Positions 1-12,211 of a stretch of 64,000 nucleotides of DNA are shown here, piece after piece. Position 1 is the first letter of the stretch. Each line of letters opens with the position of its first letter. A model generated the notes under the pieces. That model had not been told where the DNA came from. It saw only the letters and a list, made by a program, of their open reading frames with translations, and searched no databases. The stretch is from Raffaelea ambrosiae. Taxonomy: Eukaryota; Ascomycota; Sordariomycetes; Ophiostomatales; Ophiostomataceae. The position numbers and the translations under genes are program-made. The DNA lies in contig PCDI01000015.1 in assembly GCA_002778195.1 (NCBI GenBank), positions 552,366-616,365 on the forward strand, in the 5' to 3' direction.

Positions 1-2110
1 GACCAGCCAGCCTGGTGGTAAGATCCATAGGATGCAACTGCGCGTGCGTAGGCAGGTAGCCTTCTCTACGGGTACTCTCTTCGTGCTTCTCTTCCTCTGG
101 GTGGCTCGGGTCGTCTCGTTCTGCCCGCCTTTCCAGCGGACGAAAAAAAAAAAAAAAACGAAGCAACTCTCTGGGAGAAATGCCTCGTGCCACAGTGCCA
201 GATCCAGCAAACCCTTCTCGCAATTCGATTCTATTCGTCTTTTTTTGCCCTTCTCTTACCGGCGGCGAATCCCTACACCGCTCTGTCTCTTTACAGCAGG
301 GGAGGCATATCGTTCAGCGGGCTGATCTGTTTCCCCGGGGGGGGGTTATGGGAGAGCGAGATAGGAAAAGATAGCGAGATGTCAAAGGGAGATAGACCAG
401 ATAACTAGTTACAGGGTAGATGTAGACGGAGAATATACCGATAAACAGAAGATGGGGGTCTCTACTCTGCCGACAGAGGCCCAGCCACAGCAATGCCGGG
501 AACAGATACAGGAGATAGCTGCGAGTAGTTACAGAAGATACAGAAGATACAGAAGATAATACAGACGACAACCGCGTCGATAACACCTCCAGCCGTGCCA
601 GAAAGAGGTAATAAGACCCGGCGGAGGGCGCTCACACCCCCTTTTCCCTACCGGAGATCCTCAGAACGCAACCCTCCAATACAATCTCGCTGTACGAGTA
701 GACGACAAAGAAGACCTCTGCAACTCGTATCCCGGGACATTTTGATTTTGTGACGATGCTGCTGTTGATCCTGTCTCTCTTCTGTCGAGCTTACTTGGCT
801 ACGGCCATTCTGGCAACGACGCTGCCCCCCCGTCCACCCCCCCTTTTTGGCCTCTTCAGCAAGCCCCCAAACAGCCTGGTACCCCCACGCGCGTGCCCTG
901 GGGACAAAGCGACGTAAAACGAGAGGGCGAGGTAGGCAGAGAAAATCAGAGAAGAGCACGAGAGGCAGAAGAGCAAAGCAGACGAGGAGAGAGCCTTAGA
1001 GATCCCGTCTCCCAAAACCGCCAACTTTTACTTCGGGGTGTCGGTGAAGCAACGCATTGCTAGCCGCTACAAGGAAGCACGTGTGGGAACCAGTCGTGGA
1101 TGAGCCTCGAGTTTTCTTTTTTTCTTTCCTTTCTTTTTTTTTCATCGTGCTCGGTGTCTTCGGGCCTCTCTTCTCTGGATGCTGTAAGGGTGAGCAAATA
1201 CAGAAAGAATCGCAGTAGCAGATCGTCTCATCCCATCTCTAGCTTGCTGAACGTTTGGGTGTTTTGTCAGTGTCTTGTCACTCTTTTTTTCCTTTCTTGC
1301 TCACCCACCCTTCCCGTCCGCAGCGTCCCATCAGGATCGCCCACCTTCTCTGTTTGTTGATGGGGGTGGCAAAGTGTCACCTTATATTGGGCCACGCAGT
1401 ATGGTCATGAAGTGGCATTGAACAGCCGCTGGGAACCCTAACTACCTCCAGTATTCCAACAAGCGTGGGGGAGGGGAGAATGTGTCATGAAGGAATTGCC
1501 TGCCATAATAGAGTAAAGGAGAACATGACCATTGTACAAGTACACTCAATGAGGAGCTTTGCTATGCAACTGCTACCTCCAGTCGTATCATGCCACCACT
1601 ATCTTGAGCTCTGACGACATAGCAGTCCCTTGAGGTTAACGTTGCTCGCACATGACATTGGTCACACGTCTCCTGTCTTGTAGATCTCAACTCGAGTCCA
1701 ATCTTGATGTCTCGTCTCACTGTGCGCTGCACAATCATGGCTAACACATGTTTTCATGGGTAAAAGTTCGTCATCTCAATTCCAAAAAAAGTAAGTCTTG
1801 TATATACCAACAGGGAGCCACTGGAGGCAAATCTGTCCAATATCCAAAGAAAGAAAGTCGTAAAAAGCCCGTCGAGTGCGCCTTAGGCCTGGGTCCTGAA
1901 ACAAGAAGATATAGAAGAAAAAAATAAGAAGAAAATATAGACAAAAGAAGATGATTGTATTGGTCTGTCCTTTCCAGACCGTATGTGTGCAAGACCACAT
2001 CCAATGTGTCTTTCCAAACAAAACACAAAACAAAAATGGAGACCTTGTGTGGCCGGGGGTGCGGGGGTATATTGTTTTTTTTTTTCTTTTCTTGGTATTG
2101 TACACGGGGT
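1..2110. other. Gene-free left end
   Basis: No reading frame here resembles a known protein, and the open frames are short and of low complexity. Visible structure consists of a short 9-nt tandem repeat near 531-558 (unit ACAGAAGAT), several homopolymer tracts, and a 13-nt palindrome-containing word at 400-412 that recurs at 5411-5423. The right part is presumably the 3' flank of the OPY2-like gene, which is transcribed towards it. No tRNA or rRNA signature was seen. Confidence 0.5.
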
Positions 2111-3668
2111 TTAGTCGTCGTGTGTTTCGTTCTCGTCGCCGAATGGACTCCGGTTACGGTCTGTTGGCGGGGTCTGTGTCACGTCCCGGCCCGACGCCCT
2201 CCGTGTCGCCTCTTCGATAACAGCGCTGAGGCTGCCATTCGTATTTCTCCGGCTGGAGCGTGCTGGAGGGTCAGAGAAGGGGCCTTGGTCGGCTGCTGGC
2301 GACTCCTCAATGGTTGTGGCCGTCGTAGCCGAGTCACGAGCAGCGCCCGATGTTGGGGACTTGGCCTTCTTGTTGGGAGATGATGACGCGGATGGCTTTT
2401 CGCTGGGGCTCTCAACAGCGGTGGCTTCGGAGGCACCGTCAGCGCTGAGCACCTTGCTCGTGCCGAGGTTGGATGGCTTCTTGCGGTTGCTACCGACGCG
2501 CACGACCACCGGCTTTGCCGTCATGGCCGTGTGGGCACTGGCATTGTTGAGGAAGGTGGACCCGACACTAAATGTGCTGTTGGCAGAGCTGACGGGCCGC
2601 AGATTGTGCTGCTGGTTGAGCTTCTCGTAGTCGATAGAGGGGACGGGGGGTGAGGTTGCGCTGTTCGGGCTGAGGGCGCCCGTCGACTTGAGATTGACCA
2701 TGGTCGGCTTGATTCTCATACCGGTCTGCGGCGGAGCGGCAATGACGGCATTCTTTCCATAAATGGTGGAAGCAATACTGGACCGTGGAGCGTACGACGT
2801 GCGTGCATACGATGTGCGATCAGAGAAGCCAGAGTAGCCCGAGTATGTGGAGTCGCGCAGATCGCCTGGCACAAAGAAATGCTGCTCGCCGACCGATGCG
2901 CCTGACTGCGAGGCGCTGGAGACGGCGATCGGGATGGGGGGGACAGGCGGCACCAGAACGGTGGGAGACGTAGGCGTGGCACGGTTCATGACACCGGGAA
3001 TGTAGGCGATCTGGATGATGTTGGAGGCACGAGTCAGGACGGTCGAAGCAATTGAGCCCACGGTGTGCGTGGAAGAGCGCTGGTCGCGACGGGCTTCGAA
3101 CGAGTCGACATCGTATGCTTTCTGGATCTCGGCGTCATCGAAAGGCTGCTCTGTCGGCACACGCTGTCTCTTGGTCTTGATGCAGAATCTCCATACGAAG
3201 TATGTGATGATAGCAATCATGGCGACGCCACCGACAACACCGCCCGCGATGGCGCCGGTGTTCGTGTGCCCGGTGGATGCGGCCGTGGTCGACGGGGTGG
3301 CCGAGTTCGCAGCGCAGTAACTCCTTGGGCATTCTGTGCAAGTCAGGGGCACGGTCACCTGGCAGCTCTGGCCTGATGGGCAGGACGGGCACACTGGTGA
3401 TATATCTTGACACTCGACGCAAGTGCTCTGTCTAGGAAAGAGTTGCCGGACGGGCACTGGAAAAGGAGAGGTGTCAGTGTTACATCTCTTTTTTTTTTTT
3501 GCATCTTACGACTGTGGAATCTTGAAACGGAAGGCATGGAAGTGCGGGTCGGCGCAAGAATGAGGGCGATACGAGGAGAAGTCTCAAACGGGAAACGAAA
3601 CTGTCTCCTCGAGAATCCCAAGTTGAGGCAAACGTACCTGCGGCAATTTCTTCAGTTCTGGTCGCCAT
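2111..3668 (-). CDS. OPY2: OPY2-like membrane anchor of the HOG/MAPK pathway
   Basis: Two exons (3668-3638 and 3456-2111) separated by a 181-nt GT-AG intron give 458 residues. The short first exon supplies the ATG; without it the frame opens only at a GTG that straddles the splice acceptor. The ectodomain has eight cysteines (23, 26, 33, 36, 42, 50, 53, 58) in CxxC-type spacing with prolines, the signature of the fungal Opy2 N-terminal domain. A glycine-rich membrane segment follows at about 79-100, then a basic stop-transfer stretch and a long Ser/Thr/Pro-rich cytoplasmic tail. In yeast, Opy2 anchors the Ste50-Ste11 module at the plasma membrane for osmostress and filamentation signalling; that role is inferred here. 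The tail has short proline-rich VPPVPP-type patches that could bind SH3 domains. There is no obvious signal peptide. Family assignment is fairly secure; the first exon is less so. Confidence 0.82.
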
Positions 3669-4900
3669 TGTGAGGAGTTTGAAGGCGATACGGAAGCGAA
3701 AGCGTCAATCGTGCACAACGAAAGTAAATGGTCGTTGGACGTCGCCGGTGTCTAATTGTCGGTCCTGTCGCCAGAACGTTTGGATTGTTCGAGTTTATTT
3801 TTGGTCTTTGTTGTACGGGCGAATGATCGGCCCCTTTGTGCGTGGGCGCGTGGGTGTCGCTGATCGGCGGATGAAGATCGCACAGGGTCGATGCAAAGGT
3901 GTCGGGTAAATCGCACAGGATCCTGCGCTCTTCTTGTTCGCCTGCGTCTTCTCGCGATGTGCTCTTTTCGGCCGTATTCAAAGGCGTGTGTCGGCGAGCG
4001 ATGCGGGAGGAAACGATCGCTTCGCAAGGAGACGAGTTCGCTTGTGGTTGGTTTGTGGTGTTCGAACAGACAGGGCGTCGTTGTGGGTGTCTCTTCGGAT
4101 GTCCGGTCGAGAAAAAGAGAAGCGAAGGCGAAAGAACGCGCGTATACGCAGAGCCAACACAGGACAAGGACAATAGGGGTTGAGAGAGCAAGACAACAAC
4201 AAAGATTTCCAAAGGAAAAAGCGAAAGACAACAAAAAACGAAAGAGAAGAAGAAAAAAGAACGGGAGACGAGACTACACGGTAGCTCTCAACAAAGAATG
4301 AAAGGGTAAGGGCAATAGAGTGAGAGCGGGAGGGCGAGAGAAGAATAAAAAGGGGAGACGGCAGACTCAGCAGCGCTTCACCAACATTGGACGAAAAAGA
4401 CGGGATATCCAACGAGGGGAAGAGAGGAAGAAGAAGCAGAGCGAGTGACAAGAAACGAGAGAAATAAGGAATTAAGATCTCGGGGGAGGGGCGAGTTCTA
4501 GACGGATTGCCGATTTGTTGTTGCGTCTTTGCTGGCGAACAGAAGAAAAACAGGAAGGGAAGTCCAGAGGAAAATCGGACAGGGAAATGCAGAGGGCCCA
4601 ACGAGCCAGGGCGACCAAAACGACCAGGATGAGGAGAAGGAGCGAACGAGTACCGCGAATGAACGAATGGACTGCAGCAGGATGGGGAAGAAGAAAAGAG
4701 GACCGCCTGCAGATGGCGAGGGTGGTGTGGGACAGAAGAGCAGGGCAACCGAGAGAAGGGGGGGGGAAACGAGAGGACGGGAGAAGAGAGCGAAAATATG
4801 AGGGCCGAAAGAACGAGTGACGGGAAACACGAGCGATGTTCAGGCACGCACTGGAAAGGGACCAGGGTGGGCTGTTGGTGGGCACGCCTCGTTTGGGGCT
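3669..4900 (-). other. Pyrimidine-rich 5' leader/promoter of the OPY2-like gene
   Basis: Read on the minus strand this is a long CT-rich, purine-poor stretch, typical of long leaders and promoters in filamentous ascomycetes. It creates long but low-complexity Ser/Pro/Leu/Phe open frames that do not look like protein. No defined regulatory site was recognised. Confidence 0.4.
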
Positions 4901-7742
4901 ACCTCCCTGTGGCCCCACACGAGTACGCGACATGGTGCACTAACAACGGTGTAGGGTCCCTTGGGTGGCCAACGGGGGCGTTTTCCAGGGACGGCCGGCG
5001 CGCTGGCTGTTAGTGCGGGAAGACACCCTTGCTTGGGAGGGAAGGAGCGAAGGAAAAGGGGTGCCTGGGTGTGATTGGGTGGGCAGGTGCACGAGCGCTC
5101 TGTGTCGGTTGGTGTGTGCTCCTTCCAGCGGGCGCAGCACGGAAGAGGCCTGGCAAGGAGCGACAGGGCAGCATACTGACAGGAACGGGACCCTGGGAAG
5201 GGGCGATGGACCAGCAAAAGCGGGAAAAAAAAACCCAACTCGGCAGGGATGGAAGCAAACAGGCGACAGCACACTGTACATGGTCGTATCTTACTCGTAC
5301 ATAGTAGTACGAGTACATGCAAAGTAGTAGGTGAGATGCTGAGATTAGACCAGGGACGAACGCCATGCCTGTCGCAACGGTGGTACTACGAGTACAGTAC
5401 GAGTATGTAAGATAACTAGTTACTCTGCAAGAAGATACACAAAGTCTGCACAAAAAAGCTCAGCGACGCACAAAGACAGGGCCCCGGCACAGCGTCGCAG
5501 CGAAGTCTATTCACGCAAAGGCCAGCCCAAATTGGGAGGGAACACTCGGCATTTTAGCGAAACAGACCCCGTCCAGGGGACATTTATGGTGGGATTGAAG
5601 AGGAGACCGGCCGGACAGAGAGGAAAAGAGACCCTGTCTCTGCAGCTGACTGGCTGTGTGTGTTCGGCTGTTCTTGGCCAAGTCTCTGCTGGCCAAACGG
5701 GGAGCCAAATGGGGTGGGTCGCCCAGCCAAAGCTCACCAGAAAGAGCCAAAGCCGAATATCCACCCTCAATGAACAAGCACTATGCGCGATACAAGATAC
5801 CCTGCACCTACGAGTACATGCAAAGTAGTACGATGGGCATGTCTTGTCGTACTTCTCTGTTGCCCCCAGGGAGTCGATAGAAGGTCCTTGTCGTAAATGA
5901 ACTGGCCTCCCTTTCGGTGCACAGGCGGGAGGCGGGAGGCGGGCGGGCTCTTTTTGCCATCTGTCTTTTTTCTTGGTGAGCGCCATATTAATGAACGGAG
6001 CAGCTTCCGATGCGACGGTTTGTGGGGGACGACGCGCACGGGGACAAGACTACTTCAAGCTTAGAAGCAAGATCCAGTCTACGGCATGTACGAGTACTTG
6101 CAAATTACCTTGTGGTAGGTCAAAAGACCCTTCATTTCTGCTTCATGCTTCATCTCGTCTTTGTTCTTCGTCTCTGCTGTTGCCTTGCCAAAACGCATGT
6201 CTTGCCTGCATGGAACTCTGGTGGCTTACAGAGTGAAGCACACAATAGCTGTTTACCGGAATCGCCTGTCCCCTTTGCGTGCTCTGCCGAGATTGTCCTG
6301 CACCAATGCCTGTACTCGCACTCGTAGGCCTCGTATTGTTCACGAATTGGAACAGCCCTCCCAAGATCCGGACGAAGAAAGAAGAGACCAGAAAAATACA
6401 AATCACCGTACAGGAAATATTGGTTTGTGCATTGGTGCCGCAAGGGACAGCGTACTGCCAATCTTGGCCAGACCATATTGATAGACCCTCAACAGCCTTC
6501 TATTGGCCGACCCAGCACTGCTGGCGCTTGCCAACACCACCACCACCACCACCATCACCACAACAGCAACAACAACAAGAACACGCACACATGCACACAT
6601 GCAGGTCCAAGTGTTTGCAGCTGTTCAGACGACTGAGAATTGCACTGGCCATGTACGCCGTGGCACACGCAAGCTTTGCCTATTTCTCTGTGTCATCCGC
6701 CACTCGTTAATTGAACCACGCAGCCAGACCCGGGGCTGGGACCCCAGCGGGACGGGAGTCGCTCAGAACCAATATACATAGTTCGTAGGAGGAAAAAAAA
6801 AAAAAAAAGATGAAAAGGCCCTTCATCTATATATTGGTGTTGCCGACGCCTGAGAGTTTTTGACTCCCTTGCTTGCCTACTCTTTGTCAGGTTCTCTTCT
6901 GCATCAGGCTAATCTATATAACGAGAAAAACTTTTCACCACCAGTACTTCTGACCAACTGTCATCTGCCAAGGACTGAGTCTAGATGCCAGAACTTTACA
7001 GACAAAGCAACAGAAGTGGGACAAAACCCCGTGACTTGTCGGAAAGGCTGGACCTGTGCCGGTCTTTGGCCGGTCTGGCCACACCCCCGGGCCTTTGCAA
7101 GTGACTCCAGTCCTACGAGTAGGTTGCTTGATCGGGTCCCTATATCATCAGGCCGAGGCGACCGACAGGTACAAAGACTGTCTCTCGTTTCTTTGCTTGA
7201 GGTTTCTCTGTGCCACATCATGTAATGGACTGGCCTGCCCGTCACGTCACAGAGTGGGCAAAGGAATAGATCCTGACCAAAAAATACGCGCATCAACAAT
7301 CCTATCGCTTAAGACGACGAACAGAGACATGCCACACTCGTAAGTGCGAGAAGGTTTTGAGAAAGTCTGGTGGATCCTCGCACAAAAGGCAAAATGTACT
7401 CGTTGCCTGGGGATCTGGCCTGCAGTGGCACGGTAGTCTGTTTCAAACAAATGCAAGCTCTATGTAAGGTACAAACAGTTTCCTAGTGAGCGCGATAACC
7501 AACAACCATGCATGTTTGGGATCAGAACAACGCGGGCGAGGCAAGGTACCGAGCAGATTCAACCATACGTCAAAATACAAAAAAAAAATCCCATATATTC
7601 TGTGTTGTTGGGGGAAAAAAAAGGGTCCGTCTTGTTCGACCAAGTCCATGTTGACAGTGGTGGTACCGGATCGACGGCCCCAGGATCTGTTTACTCTATA
7701 TTCTTCTTTTGTCTCCAGACCAAGCACCTGCTCTGCCCACAT
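4901..7742. other. Gene-free interval with a clustered octamer motif
   Basis: No protein-like frame was found in this 2.8 kb. Its notable content is seven exact copies of TACGAGTA or its complement TACTCGTA, at 5292, 5308, 5387, 5398, 5809, 6089 and 7114. Some share longer flanks: the 22 bases starting at 5308 and at 5809 are identical, and a degenerate version follows 6089. A CAC/CAA-rich microsatellite lies at 6536-6580. The right end is the 3' flank of the P450 gene. Confidence 0.5.
5307..5830. repeat. Dispersed 22-bp repeat, two perfect copies
   Basis: The 22 bases at 5308-5329 are repeated exactly at 5809-5830. Each consists of the octamer TACGAGTA followed by CATGCAAAGTAGTA. A third, diverged copy begins at 6089 and keeps the octamer plus a TTGCAAA core. 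The copies lie in gene-free DNA about 500 bp apart. No terminal inverted repeats or target-site duplications were seen, so this is called a repeat and not a mobile element. Confidence 0.6.
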
Positions 7743-9500
7743 TCACTCTCGTCTCTCAAACTTCAGCACACACTTCATCCCGTACGGCACGCCTGATGTC
7801 AACTGGTCGTCCATCGCCATGCTCGCATCGGTGCAGCTCGGCGTCGTCTCCGTCCGGTAGTACCGATACACCGAGGCCACCAGCATTTTCATCTCCATCG
7901 TGGCGACACTAACACCAACGTGCCGTTAGCATTTGCTCCCTTGCCCGGTCTTTTTTTTTTCCCCTTGCTCTCTACTTACTGGTGCCCTAAGCACAGTCGT
8001 GCACCGCTCGAAAACGGCCAGTAGTGCGCCCGCATCGCGCTCAGCTTCGCCGTGTCTGTCGTCAGCCACCGCTCCGGCACAAACGCCTCCGGGTCGTCAA
8101 ACACGTCGGGCACGCGGTGTAGGCTGTACGGTTGGCACCCGACCACCGTGCCGGGTGGCAAGGAACAGCCGTCAATCGTCTGTGGCGGTCCTCCTCCGCC
8201 GCCCCGCTGGGACGGGACCACCACCCGGAACAAGGTCATGGGGATCGAGGGGCGCCATCGCAGACCCTCCCGAATGACGGCGTCGAGGTATGGCAGGGCA
8301 TCCAGAGCCGCCATCGGGGCCGTCATCGTCTGAGCAAAGACGTTCTCAGACCGATCCAGTGCCTGCAGCTCGGCACACAGCCGCTCCTGGATCGGACGGT
8401 GCTCCGGTTGCGAGAGCTTCCACAGCAGAACACACAGCGCGTCGCCCGTGGTGTCGATGCCGGCGACGAGATGGTCGATGCACTCGGCCGCGACCTGGTT
8501 GTCGTTGCTGGGCACCTTGGCGAGGAGAGTCGCGCAGACAGAAGGGAAGGGGTTTGTTTCGCCCGCCTTCTCGGCGTCGGCACCGTTTTTTTCGTGTTTG
8601 TTGTTGCGGTTGTTGTTCTCGCCCCCGCCGCCATAGTACGTCCTCCAGTTGGCCACGCTCTCTTTCCCGTAGGCATTGACGCGGGCACCCCGTACATTGA
8701 TGGTGCTGTCCTCCGTCTCTCCCCGGACAAGCCGCCGCCAGGCGCCCCGGACCGCCGCCACGGCGCCCGAGAGCCCGTAGTGCAGCAGGTAGAGCCTCGT
8801 TCGGTGCTTCTCTCCAGACAGATCCCGGAAGAGGTGGCGGTGCGTAGGCTCGGAGAGGGTGTGGGTGCCGTAGCGGCCATAGACATGGTTGGTGATGACG
8901 TCCAGCGCAAAGTAGTGCAGGGTGACGTAGACGTCCATGATCGGCTGGGTGCCCACCGCGGCCATAAACGCAGCGACGTGGCGGCGCACCTCGTCGGCAA
9001 CGGCCGGCTGCATGACAAACGACTTGGTGTAGTTCTCGGCGACGAGTTTCTTGCGGGCGTCGTGCTGCAGGTGAGGTCAGCATCTCGGCTTCTACTTTTT
9101 GGGGGGACTCTGTTCAGATCCAACCATCTCCCCCCACCTTGTTCTTGGTCGGACTTGTGAAGACGTTGCGTTCACCATAGTAGACAAACATGTCGTAGAA
9201 GTTGCTCTTGGGGAAGTCGGACTTGGCGCCGTAGATGTCTCGAACGGCCCCGAGACTGTTGAAGGCCACCTCGTCCGGAGCGAGTCGGACCACGGGGCCA
9301 TACTGAGCATGCAGCCTGTTGATCAGCAGCGTCCGGTCGCCTTTGAACTCGTGGTAAATCAACCACAAACGCGTCAGTGCAGTCCATCGCGGGCCGGGCA
9401 GCTTGGACAAGGGAGAAAAAAACAGCTGGTGCACAAGCCAGCCGACGAAGAGACAGGCGGCCACGCCAGCCAAAGCCAGCGGATTGAGAGGAAGATGCAT
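7743..9500 (-). CDS. Cytochrome P450 monooxygenase
   Basis: Three exons (9500-9138, 9064-7980, 7908-7743) with introns of 73 and 71 nt give 537 residues, normal for a fungal microsomal P450. An N-terminal hydrophobic anchor (about residues 6-30) precedes the proline-containing hinge LPGPRW. Further hallmarks are an I-helix oxygen-binding motif AGIDTT, the K-helix ExxR as EGLR, a PERW motif, and the haem loop FSSGARLCLG with cysteine ligand 479. The last intron splits the codon just after this loop, and exon 3 resumes in frame with ATMEMKMLVASVYRYY, the expected L-helix. It is an ER-anchored, haem-dependent monooxygenase whose substrate is unknown. No neighbouring synthase, transporter or regulator suggests a biosynthetic cluster. 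The start is the first ATG that gives the anchor; an upstream GTG in the same frame is not needed. Confidence 0.92.
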
Positions 9501-10983
9501 TTGCGTTCTCGATTTTAAGGATTGTGTATACACGGTCTGTATACACGGTCAAGTCAGGGGGGCCGAATTGGCAATCGACCACAGCATAAAGGATTGCTTT
9601 TAGGCAAGTCTACGATTGCTGTGTTCTCTATCTTCTGGGCACCGGTGTATAACCAGTCCCGGCGGCATACCGCACGGAACAAAGTCGGGCAACTCCTTCC
9701 CAAGATCTGACGGATGCAGATAAGAGTTGGCCGAGATACTCTGTACTATCGGGGACTGTCTACAGGAAGGTGTGGGTGAACATACATGCAATGCCAGATA
9801 AGTGGCCGATGACGTATCAGCGATGCAGATACCTGATGGCTGTAAGTCGACTCGTCTGAGCCACAGACAGCAGCTACCAGAGGAGTGAATCATCCTGCTG
9901 ACAATGTCACAACAGCACCCAAGACGAGCAGGTCAAATATAAAGGCTATCGTGGTAGGGAAAGCAATCGAGGGCTAACCTCAGAGGCAACTATGGTAGCA
10001 AGGCAACTTCTCTAGAAACCAGGCAATAATTACACCTTTCTACAACAGCTCTGGGGAAAAGTGCATAAGTGAGATCAGCCTCAGCCTTGTCAGATGGCCA
10101 GGAAGCATATACTTGAACAGGCCTTGAACCCAACCCGGGATCGGTGGGTCGGTGATGGCCAGCCGGCAATGTTCGGCCGGTGTCGACCGGTAAATTTTTA
10201 GCCGTATACGCGGTTGTCACATTGGTCCTGCGGGCCGCCTAACAGACCGGATCGCAACTACCTAAAAGTGGTATTCAATAGTGTTCTTACACGGAGAAGC
10301 TATATCAAGGGTCTATAACACCTCTCTGTGCCCTTCCTGCTGTTGCCCTTATTCCGTTGTCCTGTTTCCAGAATTAGAAGAGCTGTCAACCATTTTGGCA
10401 GACTGCGGGGTGTTACATGGGCCGTGCCCTGTGTTAGCACTAAGTAACTAGGTAATAGTTAACATTCCTTTCTAATAAATTGTCCACGCCAAAAGGGCTG
10501 GTCAGCCCAGAAAACTCAAACTACCAGCCAAGCCCCAAACTGGTGCACTTTTTCATAGTAGAACACAGTTCTAAAAAAGGGAAGGATCTTGGGGCAACGT
10601 TACACATGGCACAGGACGGCCAAACCGGTCGGGGCCGCAATACGAACCGAAAAAAAAGCCTGTAATTCTTAGTTTTTTTGTCAATAGTGTGACAGTTCGT
10701 GTAGCGTGGCTCCATTTTCGGAGCTTTCAGCCGCCCGTTGAAAAACATCTGCCGTTTGGGTCTCGTGCCTGTCCCAGCACTCTGTAACGTCATTATGCCG
10801 CCACTGGGTGCAAACAAGATGCCGTCATGTATCTGGCGTCCGAAGTTTTTTTTGTTTTTTCTCTCTCTTTTTCCCTTGCAAAGCTCCAAGAGTGAGCCCT
10901 TGCAATTGAGCCAGTATCGCCAAACGGCTTTTGACGATCTCCAGCCTGATCTGATCACAACCTACCAGTGATAGTCTACAGCC
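9501..10983. other. Divergent intergenic region between the P450 and GlcN6P deaminase genes
   Basis: This 1.5 kb separates two genes transcribed away from each other, so it should hold both promoters. It contains direct-repeat words (tgtatacacggtc twice near 9524-9551) and a pyrimidine tract just before the deaminase start. No coding frame or RNA gene was recognised. Confidence 0.4.
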
Positions 10984-12211
10984 ATGAAGCTCATCATCCG
11001 AGAAACCGACGCCGAAGTGGGCCAGTATGCTGCCCAGGAAATTGCCGGTGAGAAGGGAACAATTCTGCTTGCGCCCCCCCGTCGACCTTGAGCACGTCTT
11101 CTGTCGTGGCCACTCTCAGTACTGATGCATCGTGTCCTTCATCCAACAGACCACATCAATGCGGCAAAGCCTACCCCCGAAAAGCCGTTTGTTCTCGGCC
11201 TTCCCACCGGCAGCACACCTCTCAAGACATATGCTGCCCTGATTGCCCTGTATAACGCGGGCCAGGTCAGCTTCCGCAATGTGGTCACCTTCAACATGGT
11301 AAGACGATGCTCTCTCTCCCTCTCAAAGATTGGCCAAAATCACTGGATCTGTCACTAATACTTTTTCTCTATAGGACGAATACGTCGGCCTCCCGCCTAC
11401 CCACCCCCAGAGCTACCGCCGCTTCATGTTTGAAAACTTTTTCAACCACGTCGACATCCCCCGCGAAAACATCCACCTCCTCAACGGCTGCGCCGCCGAC
11501 CTCGAGGCCGAGTGCCAGGCCTACGAAGACGCCATCGCCGCGGCCGGCGGCATCGACCTGTTTATGGGCGGCATGGGCCCGGACGGCCACATCGCCTTCA
11601 ACGAGCCGGGCTCCAGTCTCGGCTCCCGCACCCGCGTCAAGACGCTCGCCTACGACACCATTCTCGCCAACGCTCGGTTCTTTGACGGCGACCCGGACAA
11701 GGTGCCCCGCTGGGCGCTGACCGTCGGCGTCCGGACCGTCATGGACGCCCGCTCGGTCCTGGTTCTGGTCAGCGGCCCGCACAAGGCGCTGGCCCTCAAG
11801 AAGTGCGTCGAGGACCCGGTCAACCACATGTGGACGCTGTCGTGTCTGCAGCTGCACCCGCGGGCGACCATTGTCGTGGACGACGATGCCACGCTCGAGC
11901 TGCACGTCAAGACGGTGCGGTACTTCAAGGGCATCGAGCGGGACCTCAACGAGCCGCTGGACGTGAGCCCGGTGGCCACCCACAAGACGCCCCAGGAGCC
12001 AGTAGTGCCTGCTTCTGCTGCTGCTGTTGCGCCCGAGATTGTCATGACGCCCCACTCGCCGGTCGAGGCGCGGAAACCTGTGGTCGACGGCGCGAAGCCA
12101 GACGACCTGGCGGGCGACTATGTGGCCGTGCCTTTGTCTGGTGATATCTCCCGCAGCCGGACCCCTGAGCTCCAGCCAGACAGCATGCACACGCGGATCC
12201 ATGAGCCATAA
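10984..12211 (+). CDS. Glucosamine-6-phosphate deaminase (isomerase)
   Basis: Three exons (10984-11047, 11150-11298, 11375-12211) give 349 residues. The protein starts MKLIIRET and carries the LGLPTGSTPL phosphate-binding loop. Residues Asp72 (after intron 2), Asp141, His143 and Glu148 fall at the same numbers as the catalytic residues of E. coli NagB, which strongly supports the splice model. The enzyme converts glucosamine-6-phosphate to fructose-6-phosphate plus ammonia, in GlcNAc catabolism downstream of chitin turnover. The catalytic core ends near residue 270. About 80 further residues form a Pro/Ala/Val-rich tail absent from bacterial NagB. The other GlcNAc-catabolic genes often clustered with it in fungi (deacetylase, kinase, transporter) are not adjacent. 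Function is secure; the role of the tail is unknown. Confidence 0.95.

Noticed and set aside
1365..1373. GGTGGCAAA, identical to the yeast proteasome-associated PACE element
   Set aside because: No proteasome gene is nearby and the Rpn4/PACE system is not general in filamentous ascomycetes. A single 9-mer match is expected by chance fairly often.
3978..4847. 289-codon minus-strand frame upstream of OPY2
   Set aside because: Composed almost only of Ser, Pro, Leu and Phe because the DNA is CT-rich; typical of a leader, not a protein.
5292..6097. Repeated words considered as a CRISPR-like or transposon array
   Set aside because: Spacing is irregular, units are short and there are no terminal inverted repeats or associated proteins. 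The sequence is eukaryotic.
8132..9160. 342-codon plus-strand frame across the P450
   Set aside because: Antisense shadow of the P450 exon; no domain signature.
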